This document shows positions 37,347 through 46,874 of a DNA stretch of 64,000 bases, piece after piece. The stretch spans positions 563,671 through 627,670 of the forward strand of contig NZ_QKLW01000002.1 in assembly GCF_003208215.1 (NCBI RefSeq), given 5' to 3'. The notes under the pieces are model-generated. The model searched no databases. It had not been told where the DNA came from and worked only from the letters and a program-made list of their open reading frames with translations. Position numbers and translations under genes: made by a program. The stretch is from Marinomonas alcarazii. Lineage in GTDB: Bacteria > Pseudomonadota > Gammaproteobacteria > Pseudomonadales > Marinomonadaceae. How positions within the stretch are numbered: the stretch's first letter is position 1; each line of letters starts with the position of its first letter.

Positions 37347-37997
37347 ATGATGACGAATAAACTCATTACAAAGCCTTTTTATCTTGAACTTGGCCAACTT
37401 AGCCCTGAAAGCGTTAACCACCTAACTCCTTCCTTTGAACAGTTACCATCCAATCCATACGCTGATGGTAAGTTTCGCTTACGTCGCTATTCACGTTTTA
37501 CGGTAGAACACGGTTCGCTACAGCGCCTTCCAGCAAAAGCGTTTGTACAAGATGAAAGCATTAATCATTTTCAAGGCAATGTTGTGCGTCAATATGAAGA
37601 AATAGATGACAAGACTGCATGCGACCCAGCATTTATTGAGTTATTTCACTATTTTCAACAAATGGCCAGTATGTCTGATGGTACGCCAATTGAGGTACAC
37701 CAATTACGTGTTTTTGCCGACCATAAAAGTGCAGAAGTCGCCCCTGAAGGTATCCACCAAGATGGCTTCGATAGAATCGGTATTTACGTCATGCAGCGCC
37801 ATAATATTGAAGGCGGTAATATCAATGTTCACCTAACAGAAAACAGTCCAGCATTAATGAGCCATAACTTTGATCATGGCGAATTTGTTGTCCTGAACGA
37901 CCGTAAATTCTTCCATAGCGCACAAGCGATAAAGCCCATAAATGGCGAATTGGGGTACATGGATATTTTTGTTCTCACAGCAAATATATTGCATTAA
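37347..37997 (+). CDS. 2OG-Fe dioxygenase family protein (PF10014-like)
   Basis: 216 residues. The fold and motifs fit the 2-oxoglutarate/Fe(II) family that includes L-isoleucine 4-hydroxylase: His137 and Asp139 in GIHQDGFDRIG, GGNINVHL and the distal His190 in KFFHSAQ. It likely hydroxylates a free amino acid or a related small molecule; the substrate is not shown. Two adjacent in-frame ATG codons stand at the start after GAGGAC. Single gene, separate from the response regulator downstream. Confidence 0.82.
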   Translation: MMTNKLITKPFYLELGQLSPESVNHLTPSFEQLPSNPYADGKFRLRRYSRFTVEHGSLQRLPAKAFVQDESINHFQGNVVRQYEEIDDKTACDPAFIELFHYFQQMASMSDGTPIEVHQLRVFADHKSAEVAPEGIHQDGFDRIGIYVMQRHNIEGGNINVHLTENSPALMSHNFDHGEFVVLNDRKFFHSAQAIKPINGELGYMDIFVLTANILH

Positions 37998-38148
37998 ATA
38001 ATGAACAAGTTTAAGACCCTTAATTTTCCAACTTACTGAACTAAAAGTACTTTGTAGCTCCCATAAAACGTGATATAAAACGCCGCTTGTAACTTTTTGT
38101 AAATATTCACGTTGTTTTGTAAGCACTCAAACTAGGGAAAGTTAATCT

Positions 38149-39396
38149 GTGACAGGTACACCCACAAAAAATGCCAAAGCGGTCAAAGAAGATGTCAGCA
38201 AGAAGACCGTCTTAATTATTGAAGACATGAATGAAATGCGCCTAATGCTGAAATCTATGATGCTTTCTTTAGGCTATACAAACATAGAACTTGAAGCCTC
38301 TGGGCAAAGCGCGCTTAAACGCATGGAAGCGAAAAGCTTTGATATTATTCTTTCTGATTATAACCTTGGTGGCCAAATTAACGGTCAACAAGTGTTAGAA
38401 ATATCTAGAAAAAACAACCTGCTCAGCCACTCCAATATTTTCATAATGATAACCGCAGACACAGGTTATGATAGCGTGGCGAGCGCCCTAGAACACAGAC
38501 CTGACAGCTATATGGTGAAACCCTTCACGCCATCAACGTTGCATCGAAGACTAGACCGTATAAAGAAACAAAAGAGCATCTTTTCGTCTGTGTATGAAAG
38601 TCGAAACAACGACAATTATGAAAAGATGGAAAAAGAAGCCAAAAGCATCATGAACAAATATCCCCAATATCGCAATTTATGCCTAAAGGCTATTGGGGAA
38701 TCGCTACTTTCTAGAGCAGACTATAAAGCAGCCAAAATACACTACATGGGAGTGCTCAAGGAGAACAAAGAGCTTTGTTGGGCGCACTTTGGTGTTGCTC
38801 AATGTGACTTAAGTTTACAGCAACCAATGTCTGCGATAGAGAACCTAGAAAAAGCCATTAATATTAGTCGTCACTTTCTACCCGCTTACGATAACCTTGC
38901 TGATGCCCATGAAGAATTAAGAGACTTCAAAGGGGCCCAGAAAGCCATGGCAAAAAGCCTAGAAGTATCACCTAGATCCCTGGCAAGAACCAAACGCCTT
39001 GGAAAGCTGAGCATTAAAATAAAAGACTGGAAAACGGCTGAGCAAGCTTATTCACGAGTCATTCGTTTAACAAGAAACACTCAGCATGAAAAAATAGAAT
39101 ACTATTATGAACATCTAAAATGCCTTATTGCGATCCAGGAAAATGACGCTCAAGATCCGCAAATTGCAGAGAAGCTAAAACGCTCTTTGACAAGGTTACG
39201 ACAGTTAGGGAAAGACAACCCAACTGCCGTTACGAATTCTTTCCGTGTAGAAGTTCAGCAATACCTACACCGTTCGCGTCGAGAAGATGCTATTAAATCT
39301 TGGAAGCAATGGAAGCAACTCATCGCGTCAGGTAAAGCCTCATCAATCACACGAGAACAAGAACTAACCTTACAAAGAAAACTAGGCATCGCTTAA
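38149..39396 (+). CDS. response regulator with C-terminal TPR domain
   Basis: 415 residues, GTG start with upstream GGGAAAG. The receiver domain spans about residues 18-140: acidic pocket IIEDMNEM, phosphorylatable Asp70 in LSDYNLGG, and conserved Thr/Lys in MITADTG and MVKPFT. Residues 160-400 form helical TPR-like repeats (GVLKENKELCWAHFGVAQ, LPAYDNLADAHEELRD). There is no DNA-binding output, so it probably works by protein contacts. No kinase is adjacent. RBS spacing and an intrinsic terminator mark it as a single-gene unit. Confidence 0.88.
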   Translation: MTGTPTKNAKAVKEDVSKKTVLIIEDMNEMRLMLKSMMLSLGYTNIELEASGQSALKRMEAKSFDIILSDYNLGGQINGQQVLEISRKNNLLSHSNIFIMITADTGYDSVASALEHRPDSYMVKPFTPSTLHRRLDRIKKQKSIFSSVYESRNNDNYEKMEKEAKSIMNKYPQYRNLCLKAIGESLLSRADYKAAKIHYMGVLKENKELCWAHFGVAQCDLSLQQPMSAIENLEKAINISRHFLPAYDNLADAHEELRDFKGAQKAMAKSLEVSPRSLARTKRLGKLSIKIKDWKTAEQAYSRVIRLTRNTQHEKIEYYYEHLKCLIAIQENDAQDPQIAEKLKRSLTRLRQLGKDNPTAVTNSFRVEVQQYLHRSRREDAIKSWKQWKQLIASGKASSITREQELTLQRKLGIA

Positions 39397-39404
39397 TGTC
39401 CAAA

Positions 39405-39450
39405 AGAGATCAAAAAGGAACAAACACTTTTTGATCTCTATCGTTTTTCA
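39405..39450 (+). terminator. intrinsic terminator after the response regulator
   Basis: Perfect 13-bp stem AGAGATCAAAAAG with CTTTTTGATCTCT around a 9-base loop, then ATCGTTTTTC. Confidence 0.88.
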
Positions 39451-39581
39451 TATCAACAACCACGCCTCTGATCTTTCAAGTACGCAAAAACACGCGCTAA
39501 AAAAGCAACTCGGCTTGCTATAATCCAAGCACATCGTTATGGTCATCGACATTTCTTTTTTTAGCATCAGAGTACTCCTTT

Positions 39582-40586
39582 ATGACGGCAACCCATTCTT
39601 TCTCAACGCTTGTTCCTGATGTCATCTTAGATGCGGTGGAATCCACCGGTTTGTGGAGTGATTCACGTATCTATCCACTTAACAGTTACGAAAACCGTGT
39701 ATACCAAATTGGGATCGAAGACAGCTCCCCCGTTATTGCAAAATTTTATCGCCCTGAACGCTGGAACGAAGCGCAAATTCAGGAAGAACACCAAACCCTA
39801 CTCAAACTGAAAGCGGCCGGTGTTCCAGTAGTGGCACCATTAGAATTTAATGGCGCTAGCTTGTTTGAGCATAAAGACATGTATTTTTGCCTATATCCAA
39901 GATTGGTTGGACAACACCCTGAAGCGGACAATTTAGATCAGCTATATCAACTTGGCGAACTGATTGGAAAGCTTCATCAAGCCTTATCAACAACAATGTT
40001 TAAAGAGAGACTGAACGTTTCTCCGCTAGCACAAATGGATGTGGCAGCAAATCAAATTTTAACAGGCAACACGCTTCTCAAAGCCCCTCTGCCAAAGGCA
40101 TTACAGCTACCAGAAAAGCTTAAACCCTTATATATAAAGCAAATTGCTAGGTTAAGAGAATTAAGTGAGGCAAGAATCCAAGCATACTGGCCCACTCAAC
40201 TTAGACCCATCCATGGTGACAGTCACCGCAGTAACCTCATGCTTCATGAGGGACAATTTCATTTATTGGATTTTGATGATTGCCAAAATGGCGTTGCCGT
40301 ACAAGACTTATGGCTACACATCACTCAAACAGAAAACCCTAGACAACAATTGAGTGAGATTATCGAAGGTTATGAATCTTATCAGCCTTTTGAAACGCGT
40401 GAATTGGATTTGGTGGATGTATTCAAAAGCGTTCGCGTCATCAGCTATGCCGCTTGGCTACAGAGCCGCTGGCATGACCCTGCATTCGTCAAAGCGTTTT
40501 CATGGTTTGGTTCTGAAGAATATTGGATAAACCATTTAAACGAGTTAAAAAGTTGCGAATTGGAATGGGGGCAAATTTCTCGATGA
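39582..40586 (+). CDS. srkA: stress response serine/threonine kinase SrkA (YihE)
   Basis: 334 residues of the aminoglycoside-phosphotransferase-like kinase fold. Nucleotide-binding lysine region VIAKFYRPERW, substrate loop IHGDSHRSNLM (catalytic Asp) and metal-binding LLDFDDC are present, as in YihE. In E. coli SrkA protects against death caused by reactive oxygen species or toxin activation. Length equals the family norm. Its stop codon overlaps the ATG of recQ (ATGA), so kinase and helicase are translationally coupled here. Confidence 0.93.
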   Translation: MTATHSFSTLVPDVILDAVESTGLWSDSRIYPLNSYENRVYQIGIEDSSPVIAKFYRPERWNEAQIQEEHQTLLKLKAAGVPVVAPLEFNGASLFEHKDMYFCLYPRLVGQHPEADNLDQLYQLGELIGKLHQALSTTMFKERLNVSPLAQMDVAANQILTGNTLLKAPLPKALQLPEKLKPLYIKQIARLRELSEARIQAYWPTQLRPIHGDSHRSNLMLHEGQFHLLDFDDCQNGVAVQDLWLHITQTENPRQQLSEIIEGYESYQPFETRELDLVDVFKSVRVISYAAWLQSRWHDPAFVKAFSWFGSEEYWINHLNELKSCELEWGQISR

Positions 40587-42556
40587 TCTCATTAGAGCAA
40601 AACCTGCATTCACTCTTTGGCTTTGGTGAGTTCCGTGAGGGGCAACAGCAAACAATTGAACAACTCTTATCTGGGCACTCTTCTCTGGCGGTTTTTCCAA
40701 CAGGGTCGGGTAAATCCTTATGCTACCAATTTACAGCGACACAACTACCACACTTAACCCTAGTGATCTCGCCATTAATTGCCCTGATGCATGATCAATT
40801 AGCCTTTCTGTCATCAAAAGGTATCAATGCAGCCTGTTTGGATTCCAGTCAGAGCAAAGATGAAAGCCAGGCGGTCATGTCTGGCGTCCAAGACGGCTCG
40901 ATAAAAATCTTGATGATTTCTGTTGAACGCTTCAAAAACGAGCGTTTTCGCCGCTTTATTAAACACATCCCTATTTCTATGTTGGTTGTGGATGAAGCAC
41001 ACTGTATTTCTGAATGGGGTCATAATTTCCGACCGGATTATCTAAAGCTGCCCTCTTATCAACAAGAGTTAACTATTCCTTTGGTGCTATTGTTAACCGC
41101 AACCGCAACACGTCGGGTTCAACGTGATATGGCGCAAAAATTCACTATTCACCCAGAACACATAGTGCAAACGGGGTTTTACCGCCCAAACTTAGACATC
41201 GACCTGATTGCTGTCGACAGTAGCAACAAACTAGTGACCTTAAAAAGCCAAATCGACGAGACCCAAGGCGCGGGCATCGTGTACGTAACTCAGCAGAAAA
41301 CGGCCGAAGATGTGGCTCGCCATTTACAAACCAGCGGCTACTCTGCGACGGCTTATCACGCCGGATTAGACAGTGAGACGCGACGCACTATTCAAGCCGA
41401 TTTTATGGCTGGTAAAACGCGCATCATAGTCGCGACCATCGCGTTCGGTATGGGCATAGACAAAGCCGATATCCGTCTCGTTGTGCATTTTGATTTACCA
41501 AAATCCATTGAAAACTACAGCCAAGAAATTGGCCGTGCAGGTCGAGATCGTCAACCAAGCCGCTGCGTACTACTCGCCAGCCTTGAAGGCCTGAGCACAC
41601 TCGAAAACTTTGTCTATGGCGATACACCAGAACCGCAAAACATAGATACTCTGCTCAACAGTATTACAGAGCAAACCTCTCAGTCTACACACTCTTACAA
41701 TAGCACTCAGTCATTGTGGGAAACGCAGTCATACAGCTTATCTATGCAGACCAACATCAGAGCTTTGCCATTAAAAACACTGTTGGTACAGCTCGAATTG
41801 CTCAACGTGCTGACGGCCAAGTACACCTATTATTCTGATGTCAGACTAAAATGGGAAGGCGACCGAAACGAATTTGCTAACCGTATTCCCGATGAATGGC
41901 AAGCAGCCTACCAAGCATTATTGAAAGGTATTCAATATAAAAAAATTTGGGGCACACCTGATTTTGACAAGCTATTTAACGAAGCGGGATTATCACGAGG
42001 CGATGTACTAGAAATATTAGAATACGCTGCAGATAACAATGTCCTGACACTAGAAAGTAAAGGTTTAACCGACGTCTATGAAGTGCATACTGAGCACTTT
42101 CATCACCAAACATTAGTCAGCCAGCTGCATCATTATGTAGAAGAAAAACAAAACGCTGAGATTGCAAGAATCGCCACCATGATTCGCTTTTTCCAGCTAG
42201 ATCGCTGCTTAAATAATAATCTAGCACGATACTTTGGTGATCAGCATGCACCTGAGCATTGTGGCCATTGTTCAGTTTGCAGAGGAAACATTTTGGTATT
42301 TGCGCCACCAGCACAACAGGGAGCAGAAGCTTGGAGCAATATGGCTGAATACGTTAGAGAGTTTACCCACTACCTCAGTAGCAAAAGCCCACCCACTAAG
42401 GTTACTGCGGTGTTAATCACTCGTTTTCTGACGGGGTTAACACAGCCTATTTTTACGAAAGTGAAAGCTCGTCAACTAAGTGGGTTTGGCGTTTATGAGG
42501 AAAAGAGTTATTCATCTGTGCTTGACGCGGTTACTCAACTTCTTGGCCATCATTAA
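40583..42556 (+). CDS. recQ: RecQ family ATP-dependent DNA helicase
   Basis: 657 residues from the ATG at 40583, which overlaps the srkA stop; the frame is open upstream but inside srkA. Helicase motif I is FPTGSGKSLCYQ, motif II VVDEAHCISEWGHNFRPDY, motif V/VI IAFGMGIDKADIR and QEIGRAGRDRQPS. A zinc-binding cysteine set follows near residue 570 (CLNNNLARYFG, then CGHCSVC). A full HRDC domain is not evident at the C-terminus, so this may be a shorter RecQ paralogue, not the main E. coli-type RecQ. It unwinds recombination intermediates 3' to 5'. Its 3' end overlaps the convergent VOC gene by 26 bp. Confidence 0.9.
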   Translation: MISLEQNLHSLFGFGEFREGQQQTIEQLLSGHSSLAVFPTGSGKSLCYQFTATQLPHLTLVISPLIALMHDQLAFLSSKGINAACLDSSQSKDESQAVMSGVQDGSIKILMISVERFKNERFRRFIKHIPISMLVVDEAHCISEWGHNFRPDYLKLPSYQQELTIPLVLLLTATATRRVQRDMAQKFTIHPEHIVQTGFYRPNLDIDLIAVDSSNKLVTLKSQIDETQGAGIVYVTQQKTAEDVARHLQTSGYSATAYHAGLDSETRRTIQADFMAGKTRIIVATIAFGMGIDKADIRLVVHFDLPKSIENYSQEIGRAGRDRQPSRCVLLASLEGLSTLENFVYGDTPEPQNIDTLLNSITEQTSQSTHSYNSTQSLWETQSYSLSMQTNIRALPLKTLLVQLELLNVLTAKYTYYSDVRLKWEGDRNEFANRIPDEWQAAYQALLKGIQYKKIWGTPDFDKLFNEAGLSRGDVLEILEYAADNNVLTLESKGLTDVYEVHTEHFHHQTLVSQLHHYVEEKQNAEIARIATMIRFFQLDRCLNNNLARYFGDQHAPEHCGHCSVCRGNILVFAPPAQQGAEAWSNMAEYVREFTHYLSSKSPPTKVTAVLITRFLTGLTQPIFTKVKARQLSGFGVYEEKSYSSVLDAVTQLLGHH

Positions 42557-42929
42557 GTGGCTCTTCGTAGACACTCACTTCAATGAGATTATTATCAAGA
42601 TCATTAAAATAAACAGACTGAATTGGCCCTTGTGCTCCAGATTTAGACACGGGGCCTTCAAGAATAGTGACATTATTGGCTTTTAGATGAGCAATCACTT
42701 CGTCTAACGACCAGTTCGTTATTAAACATACATCACCAGACCCTTCCATTGCATGATTTCTTAACTCTTGCCCAAGCACTTGGAAATTGATTTTTTGCTG
42801 GCCAAAGCGCACAGCCTTTCTTCCATTAGCAAAGGTAAATGATTCAAGTTTAAGTGTAGATTCATAAAAAGCGACTGCTCTGTCTATATCCGCCACAGTT
42901 AAAACAATGTGGTCAATGTGGCTAATCAT
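42531..42929 (-). CDS. VOC family protein (glyoxalase/bleomycin-resistance fold)
   Basis: 132 residues from the ATG at 42929 (a GTG directly before it is an alternative). One glyoxalase-fold unit pair: ISHIDHIVLTVADIDRAVAFY at the start and SVYFNDLDNNLIEVSVY at the end, giving the metal ligands His (IDHIVL) and Glu (LIEVSVY). The protein is a small cytoplasmic dimerising metalloprotein of unassigned substrate. It converges on and overlaps recQ at the 3' end. Confidence 0.83.
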   Translation of the reverse strand: MISHIDHIVLTVADIDRAVAFYESTLKLESFTFANGRKAVRFGQQKINFQVLGQELRNHAMEGSGDVCLITNWSLDEVIAHLKANNVTILEGPVSKSGAQGPIQSVYFNDLDNNLIEVSVYEEPLNDGQEVE

Positions 42930-43013
42930 CACCCCTTGCCTCCCTTTGAAAGACCAATTAATGGTTTAACATGCTACGAATGATTTCTTAGAAAAACAAG
43001 CGCAAAAAAACCT

Positions 43014-43340
43014 TTATTCGTCTGTTTGTTGGTGCAAATCAACCAGCTTAATGCCCCCATCAATTAAGCCCTGTTTTTGACGGCGTTTTAGCTTTTTCAC
43101 TCGATATTCCAGTATTAATGCCTCACTCTTTGAACCGACAGACTGAGACCAAACCAGCTCTAGCGGCCCCTTTCCTCGAAGATACCGAGCCGCACGTTTA
43201 CTGCTACCAGAATGCTCTTTAAAACGTCGCTCCACATCCGTACTGATACCAGTATAAAGCGTGTTTAAACGAGTCTTTATTATATAAAGACTCCATTGAG
43301 CTTCTGTTAAAGACGCTTTCTGCTCTTTATTTTCTTTCAC
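43014..43340 (-). CDS. GIY-YIG nuclease family protein (YhbQ/UPF0213 type)
   Basis: 108 residues from the GTG at 43340 (AAAGGG six bases before); an upstream TTG is possible. The GIY-YIG core is WSLYIIKTRLNTLYTGIST (the two tripeptides appear as LYI and YTG), followed by VERRFKEHSGSSKRAARYLRGK. EALILEYRVKKLKRRQKQGLI carries the conserved glutamate. Single-domain members of this set are small, possibly DNA-acting nucleases of unclear biological role. Single gene. Confidence 0.82.
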   Translation of the reverse strand: MKENKEQKASLTEAQWSLYIIKTRLNTLYTGISTDVERRFKEHSGSSKRAARYLRGKGPLELVWSQSVGSKSEALILEYRVKKLKRRQKQGLIDGGIKLVDLHQQTDE

Positions 43341-43460
43341 CTTATGCCCTTTCAACGCTTAGTAACTCACCATCAACTGCCAATCATTAAAAACAATGTT
43401 GATGCGGTCGCTGTCCCCATTGTTAGATTAAACAAACCCCCAGCAATGACAAGGAGCCAT

Positions 43461-43670
43461 CTATCCTTGCGCCCTCCTAGCGTTTTTCACCCTCAACACA
43501 ACATCACGCAATAGCTGCAAGAAAGTTGCTTGAGACACTTCTATTTGTTGGCGCTCTTTGGTCATGCCAATGTCATTAAGTTGCTCTGCGCTAAGTTTTG
43601 CAAGCTTTTTACGTGTTTGAAAACGCTCAATACTTTGCTGAATACAAACAAATAAGCTAACGATTAACAT
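43461..43670 (-). CDS. DUF1127 (YjiS-like) small protein
   Basis: 69 residues from the ATG at 43670, chosen for its strong upstream AAGGAGAAGG. It has a short hydrophobic start and then the DUF1127 core TRKKLAKLSAEQLNDIGMTKE. The C-terminus is basic. DUF1127 proteins are small, sometimes RNA-binding, and are known to respond to stress or nutrient state. It is divergent from a MocR regulator, the same pairing as yjiS/yjiR in E. coli, so regulation by that protein is likely. Confidence 0.8.
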   Translation of the reverse strand: MLIVSLFVCIQQSIERFQTRKKLAKLSAEQLNDIGMTKERQQIEVSQATFLQLLRDVVLRVKNARRAQG

Positions 43671-43784
43671 AACCTTCTCCTTCTGAGTGGCACCCTGCAA
43701 TACGTCATAGGTGCTATGTGTATGAGTAACCACTTTAAGAGAAGACAGAAAACCAATACAGCCTCAGAAAACCACTTTAATAAA

Positions 43785-43840
43785 CATACAGATCACCATT
43801 CAATTCGCCTGTATGGCAAAATAACCTCAAATCTGTATGG
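43785..43840 (+). promoter_or_regulatory. candidate MocR operator: three CTGTATG units 24 bp apart
   Basis: CATACAG at 43785, CTGTATGG at 43809 and CTGTATGG at 43833. The first is the reverse complement of the other two, and all starts are 24 bp apart. They lie in the divergent region between the DUF1127 gene and the MocR gene, about 75-125 bp before the latter. MocR proteins commonly bind direct repeats with fixed spacing near their own gene. The assignment is an inference. Confidence 0.45.
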
Positions 43841-43912
43841 TAATTTACCACTGTTTATCTTTATATAATCAATACAGACACAGAGACACACAGAAGCTTC
43901 AAAGGAAAGACC

Positions 43913-45361
43913 ATGACACTGTATCAAAAGCTTGCGACTCGCCTACGTGAACACATACAGCATGACTTTTATAAGTCTGGCGATAAATTACCTTCAGTAC
44001 GACAATTGGCGCAAGAACATGGTGTGAGCATTTCTACCGTACAAGAAGCCTATCGTCAGCTTGAACAGGAACAGCTTGTTGAAGCCCGTCCGAAATCTGG
44101 CTACTTTGTCTGTATACCTAAAAAGGATAATTTACCCAGTATTTCTCGCCCCCCTCAGCGCCCTTTGGAAGTCTCCCAATGGGAAGAAGTGCTCAACATG
44201 TTAATGAATCGCAGTGGCAACAAAGGAGTGCAGTTGCAACACGCCATGCCTGACATGAAAGCCTCAACCTTAAAGCCTCTGCTAAAGACCTTATCTGACT
44301 TAACAAAACAGAAACCAGAATTGGGTCTAGGTTATTCGGACGTTAGAGGATCAGAGGAACTGCGCATGCAACTTTGCCGTCTAACGGTAGCCTCTGGTTG
44401 CCAACTTCACCCAGACGATATCGTCGTCACATCTGGCTGCCAAGAAGCGCTATCCGTTTGCTTACGAGCGGTGACAGAACCTGGCGATATTATTGCTATT
44501 GAATCTCCAAGCTTTTATGGCTCCATGCAGGCGATTAAAGCCGCTAACTTAAAAGCTATGGAAATCCCCACTCACCCAGAAACAGGGATAAGTCTAGAAG
44601 CCCTAGAGCTCGCGCTTGATCAATGGCCTATCAAAGCGATTTTTGTGACTCCCACCTGCAACAATCCAATGGGATACAATATGCCCGAGGAGAAAAAGGA
44701 ACAGCTGTACCGACTGGCGCAAAGTTACGATATTGCCATCATTGAAGACGATATTTATGGGGATATTTCCTATCAATTTCCTCGTCCCAAAGCAATCAAA
44801 GCCTTTGACCAAGATGGTCGCGTATTACTCTGCTCGTCTTTTTCCAAAAGCATTGCGCCGGGAACGAGAGTTGGCTGGATTGCGCCTGGACGTTATCGAG
44901 ATAAAGTCACCCATATAAAATATGTCAGCAGTTCTATGTGTCCCGTTCTCCCGCAACTGGCAATCGCAAAATTTATCCGTATAGGTGGCTATGCCAAACA
45001 CATACGCCAGATGAGACAGAACTACGAACAACAACGCGATCACATACTCAATGCGATCAAAATACATTTCCCCAGTAACACCAGGGTCAGCTTCCCCGTT
45101 GGGGGCTTCATTTTGTGGGTTGAGCTTCACCCAAGTATCGATACGATGAAACTCGTCGAACGTTGCCGCGAAGAAGGCGTAAACTTTGCTCCTGGGCCAT
45201 TATTTTCAGCAACAGGCAAATATCGTAACTGTTTTAGGTTAAATTTCAGTGAACAAAATAAAGAAAAAAGAGAGTGGGCAATAAAGAGGTTGGCCGCTAT
45301 TTTGCACGATTCCGACACTCGGATAGAACACAGTGCGCCAGAGACGTCTGCATTGATATAA
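43913..45361 (+). CDS. MocR-type regulator (GntR helix-turn-helix fused to class I aminotransferase fold)
   Basis: 482 residues. Residues 1-70 are a GntR-type winged helix (GDKLPSVRQLAQEHGVSISTVQEAYRQLE); residues about 110-460 form an aminotransferase-like domain. The PLP-binding lysine is Lys312 in SSFSKSIAPGTRVGWI, and LIIEDDIYGD-like IAIIEDDIYGDISYQ and CNNPMGYNMP are the other pocket segments. MocR proteins sense amino acids or PLP derivatives. Divergent to the DUF1127 gene (as yjiR/yjiS in E. coli), and followed at 136 bp by the RND operon, for which control is possible but not shown. Confidence 0.87.
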   Translation: MTLYQKLATRLREHIQHDFYKSGDKLPSVRQLAQEHGVSISTVQEAYRQLEQEQLVEARPKSGYFVCIPKKDNLPSISRPPQRPLEVSQWEEVLNMLMNRSGNKGVQLQHAMPDMKASTLKPLLKTLSDLTKQKPELGLGYSDVRGSEELRMQLCRLTVASGCQLHPDDIVVTSGCQEALSVCLRAVTEPGDIIAIESPSFYGSMQAIKAANLKAMEIPTHPETGISLEALELALDQWPIKAIFVTPTCNNPMGYNMPEEKKEQLYRLAQSYDIAIIEDDIYGDISYQFPRPKAIKAFDQDGRVLLCSSFSKSIAPGTRVGWIAPGRYRDKVTHIKYVSSSMCPVLPQLAIAKFIRIGGYAKHIRQMRQNYEQQRDHILNAIKIHFPSNTRVSFPVGGFILWVELHPSIDTMKLVERCREEGVNFAPGPLFSATGKYRNCFRLNFSEQNKEKREWAIKRLAAILHDSDTRIEHSAPETSALI

Positions 45362-45497
45362 GATCGAATGTAAAGAAACGCAAATACTCTTAAGGCATTA
45401 ATTTAAAGGCGACATAATCTTAAAAAGTAAACACTGGACGTATTAAACTAGCGTATAAACACAACATCGACTAGGCCCTTTTCACTAGGATAATTTA

Positions 45498-46874
45498 ATG
45501 CTTAAACGGTCTTTCTTAACCATCACAATACTGAGCCTAAGCTTGATACTAGCCGCCTGCAGCAGTTCACAACAACGTGAAGACTATGCTGATAAAGCGC
45601 AACAAGAATTAGACTCCGTGAGCGAATCAACAAGCTCACAATGGCAGTCAATGGACGACGTTGCTCCGACCAGTTATTTAACCGACCTCATAAAAGACGA
45701 ACAACTTGATGAGCTAATACACAAAGCACTCGCAGCAAACCCAAGTTTGCAGAAAACTCAGCTTACCTTAAAAGCGAGTTTATGGAGCCTAAGTTCCCAG
45801 CAAGGGAACTCACTGCCCAGCGTGGAAGCAGGTTTATCAGGCAATAAAACCGAAGGCAGCGACACCGCCTATAAAGCAAACCTAGGCATAAGCTGGGAAC
45901 TGGATTTATGGCAAAAGTTGGCTCAGTCTGAACAAGCTTCAGCAAAATCGCTTGCCAGTGACGAAGCGCTCTATCAGGCCAGCCGCGATACATTAGTGGC
46001 GAATGTGATAAAATCCTGGCTCTCCATTACAGCCAAACAACACGCGATAGAAATCGAGCAGAAACGTTTAGCCTTATTGCAATCAAATGAAAAACTGATC
46101 CTAAGACGCTTTAGAAATGGCTTAGGGACACTAGAAGAAATGGATGAATCCCGCACCGCCACCTCTCAATCCAAAGCAGATTTAATCGAATACCAAGAAG
46201 ATCTGGCGATTGAAAAACGTAATTTGCAGCTGTATCTCGGAGAAAATCGGCTTCCCAGCTTTATTGCCAACCCACAATATCCCCGAGTTATTCTGAGCTT
46301 AAACGAGCTGCCTCAACAGAGCTTACAGCGCCGACCAGACTTAAAAGCCGCCTACCTTGCCATTGAAGCCGCGGATTTAAGTACATCGGTAGCCTACAAA
46401 GATATGCTCCCTAGTATCAGTTTAAGCGCGACATTAAGTGACACAGCGTCATCTCCCAGTGCCGCCTTATTCGGTTCTCCTATTTGGTCTTTACTCGCCC
46501 AAATCACCCAACCTATTTATCAGGGAGGGCAACGAAAAGCGGCGGTAGAAATTGCTAAATTGGAAACGGCTCAAGCGTATCAAAACTACCGAGAAACTCT
46601 GCTCACTGCAGTCAATGACATCGAGAATACGCTAGGTCAAGAACGCGTATTATCCCAACAAGTCCTGCACATAAAAGACGCCTTAAATAGCGCTCGAAAG
46701 AACTTAACTCAATATGAACAAAAGTACCGCTCTGGCTTGGTTGAACTAAGCGATTTAATCAATGCCCAAACCACAGCATTTAATTTAGAAGCGCAGTTAG
46801 ACAACTTAATTTATCAGCAACTATCCAATAGAGTCGATTTAGGGCTCGCACTCGGGCTTGGAGTAAAACCTTAA
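45498..46874 (+). CDS. outer membrane efflux lipoprotein (TolC/NodT family)
   Basis: 458 residues, outer-membrane channel of the tripartite pump encoded by this operon. The signal peptide ends in the lipobox LAAC (about Cys21), so the protein is lipidated, as in OprM-type channels. Two TolC repeat units are visible, with LGISWELDLWQKLAQSE in the first and LAQITQPIYQGGQRKAAVEIAK in the second, and the typical QRRPDLKAAYLAIEAADL. Its stop overlaps the start of the adaptor gene (TAATG), suggesting one transcript and coupled translation. Confidence 0.9.
   Translation: MLKRSFLTITILSLSLILAACSSSQQREDYADKAQQELDSVSESTSSQWQSMDDVAPTSYLTDLIKDEQLDELIHKALAANPSLQKTQLTLKASLWSLSSQQGNSLPSVEAGLSGNKTEGSDTAYKANLGISWELDLWQKLAQSEQASAKSLASDEALYQASRDTLVANVIKSWLSITAKQHAIEIEQKRLALLQSNEKLILRRFRNGLGTLEEMDESRTATSQSKADLIEYQEDLAIEKRNLQLYLGENRLPSFIANPQYPRVILSLNELPQQSLQRRPDLKAAYLAIEAADLSTSVAYKDMLPSISLSATLSDTASSPSAALFGSPIWSLLAQITQPIYQGGQRKAAVEIAKLETAQAYQNYRETLLTAVNDIENTLGQERVLSQQVLHIKDALNSARKNLTQYEQKYRSGLVELSDLINAQTTAFNLEAQLDNLIYQQLSNRVDLGLALGLGVKP

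Noticed and set aside
43373-43470. Hydrophobic minus-strand frame (RWLLVIAGGLFNLTMGTATA) after the DUF1127 gene
   Set aside because: It reads like a membrane helix but has no start codon with a ribosome-binding site before the short remaining tail, and begins inside the DUF1127 gene in another frame; no support for a gene or frameshift.
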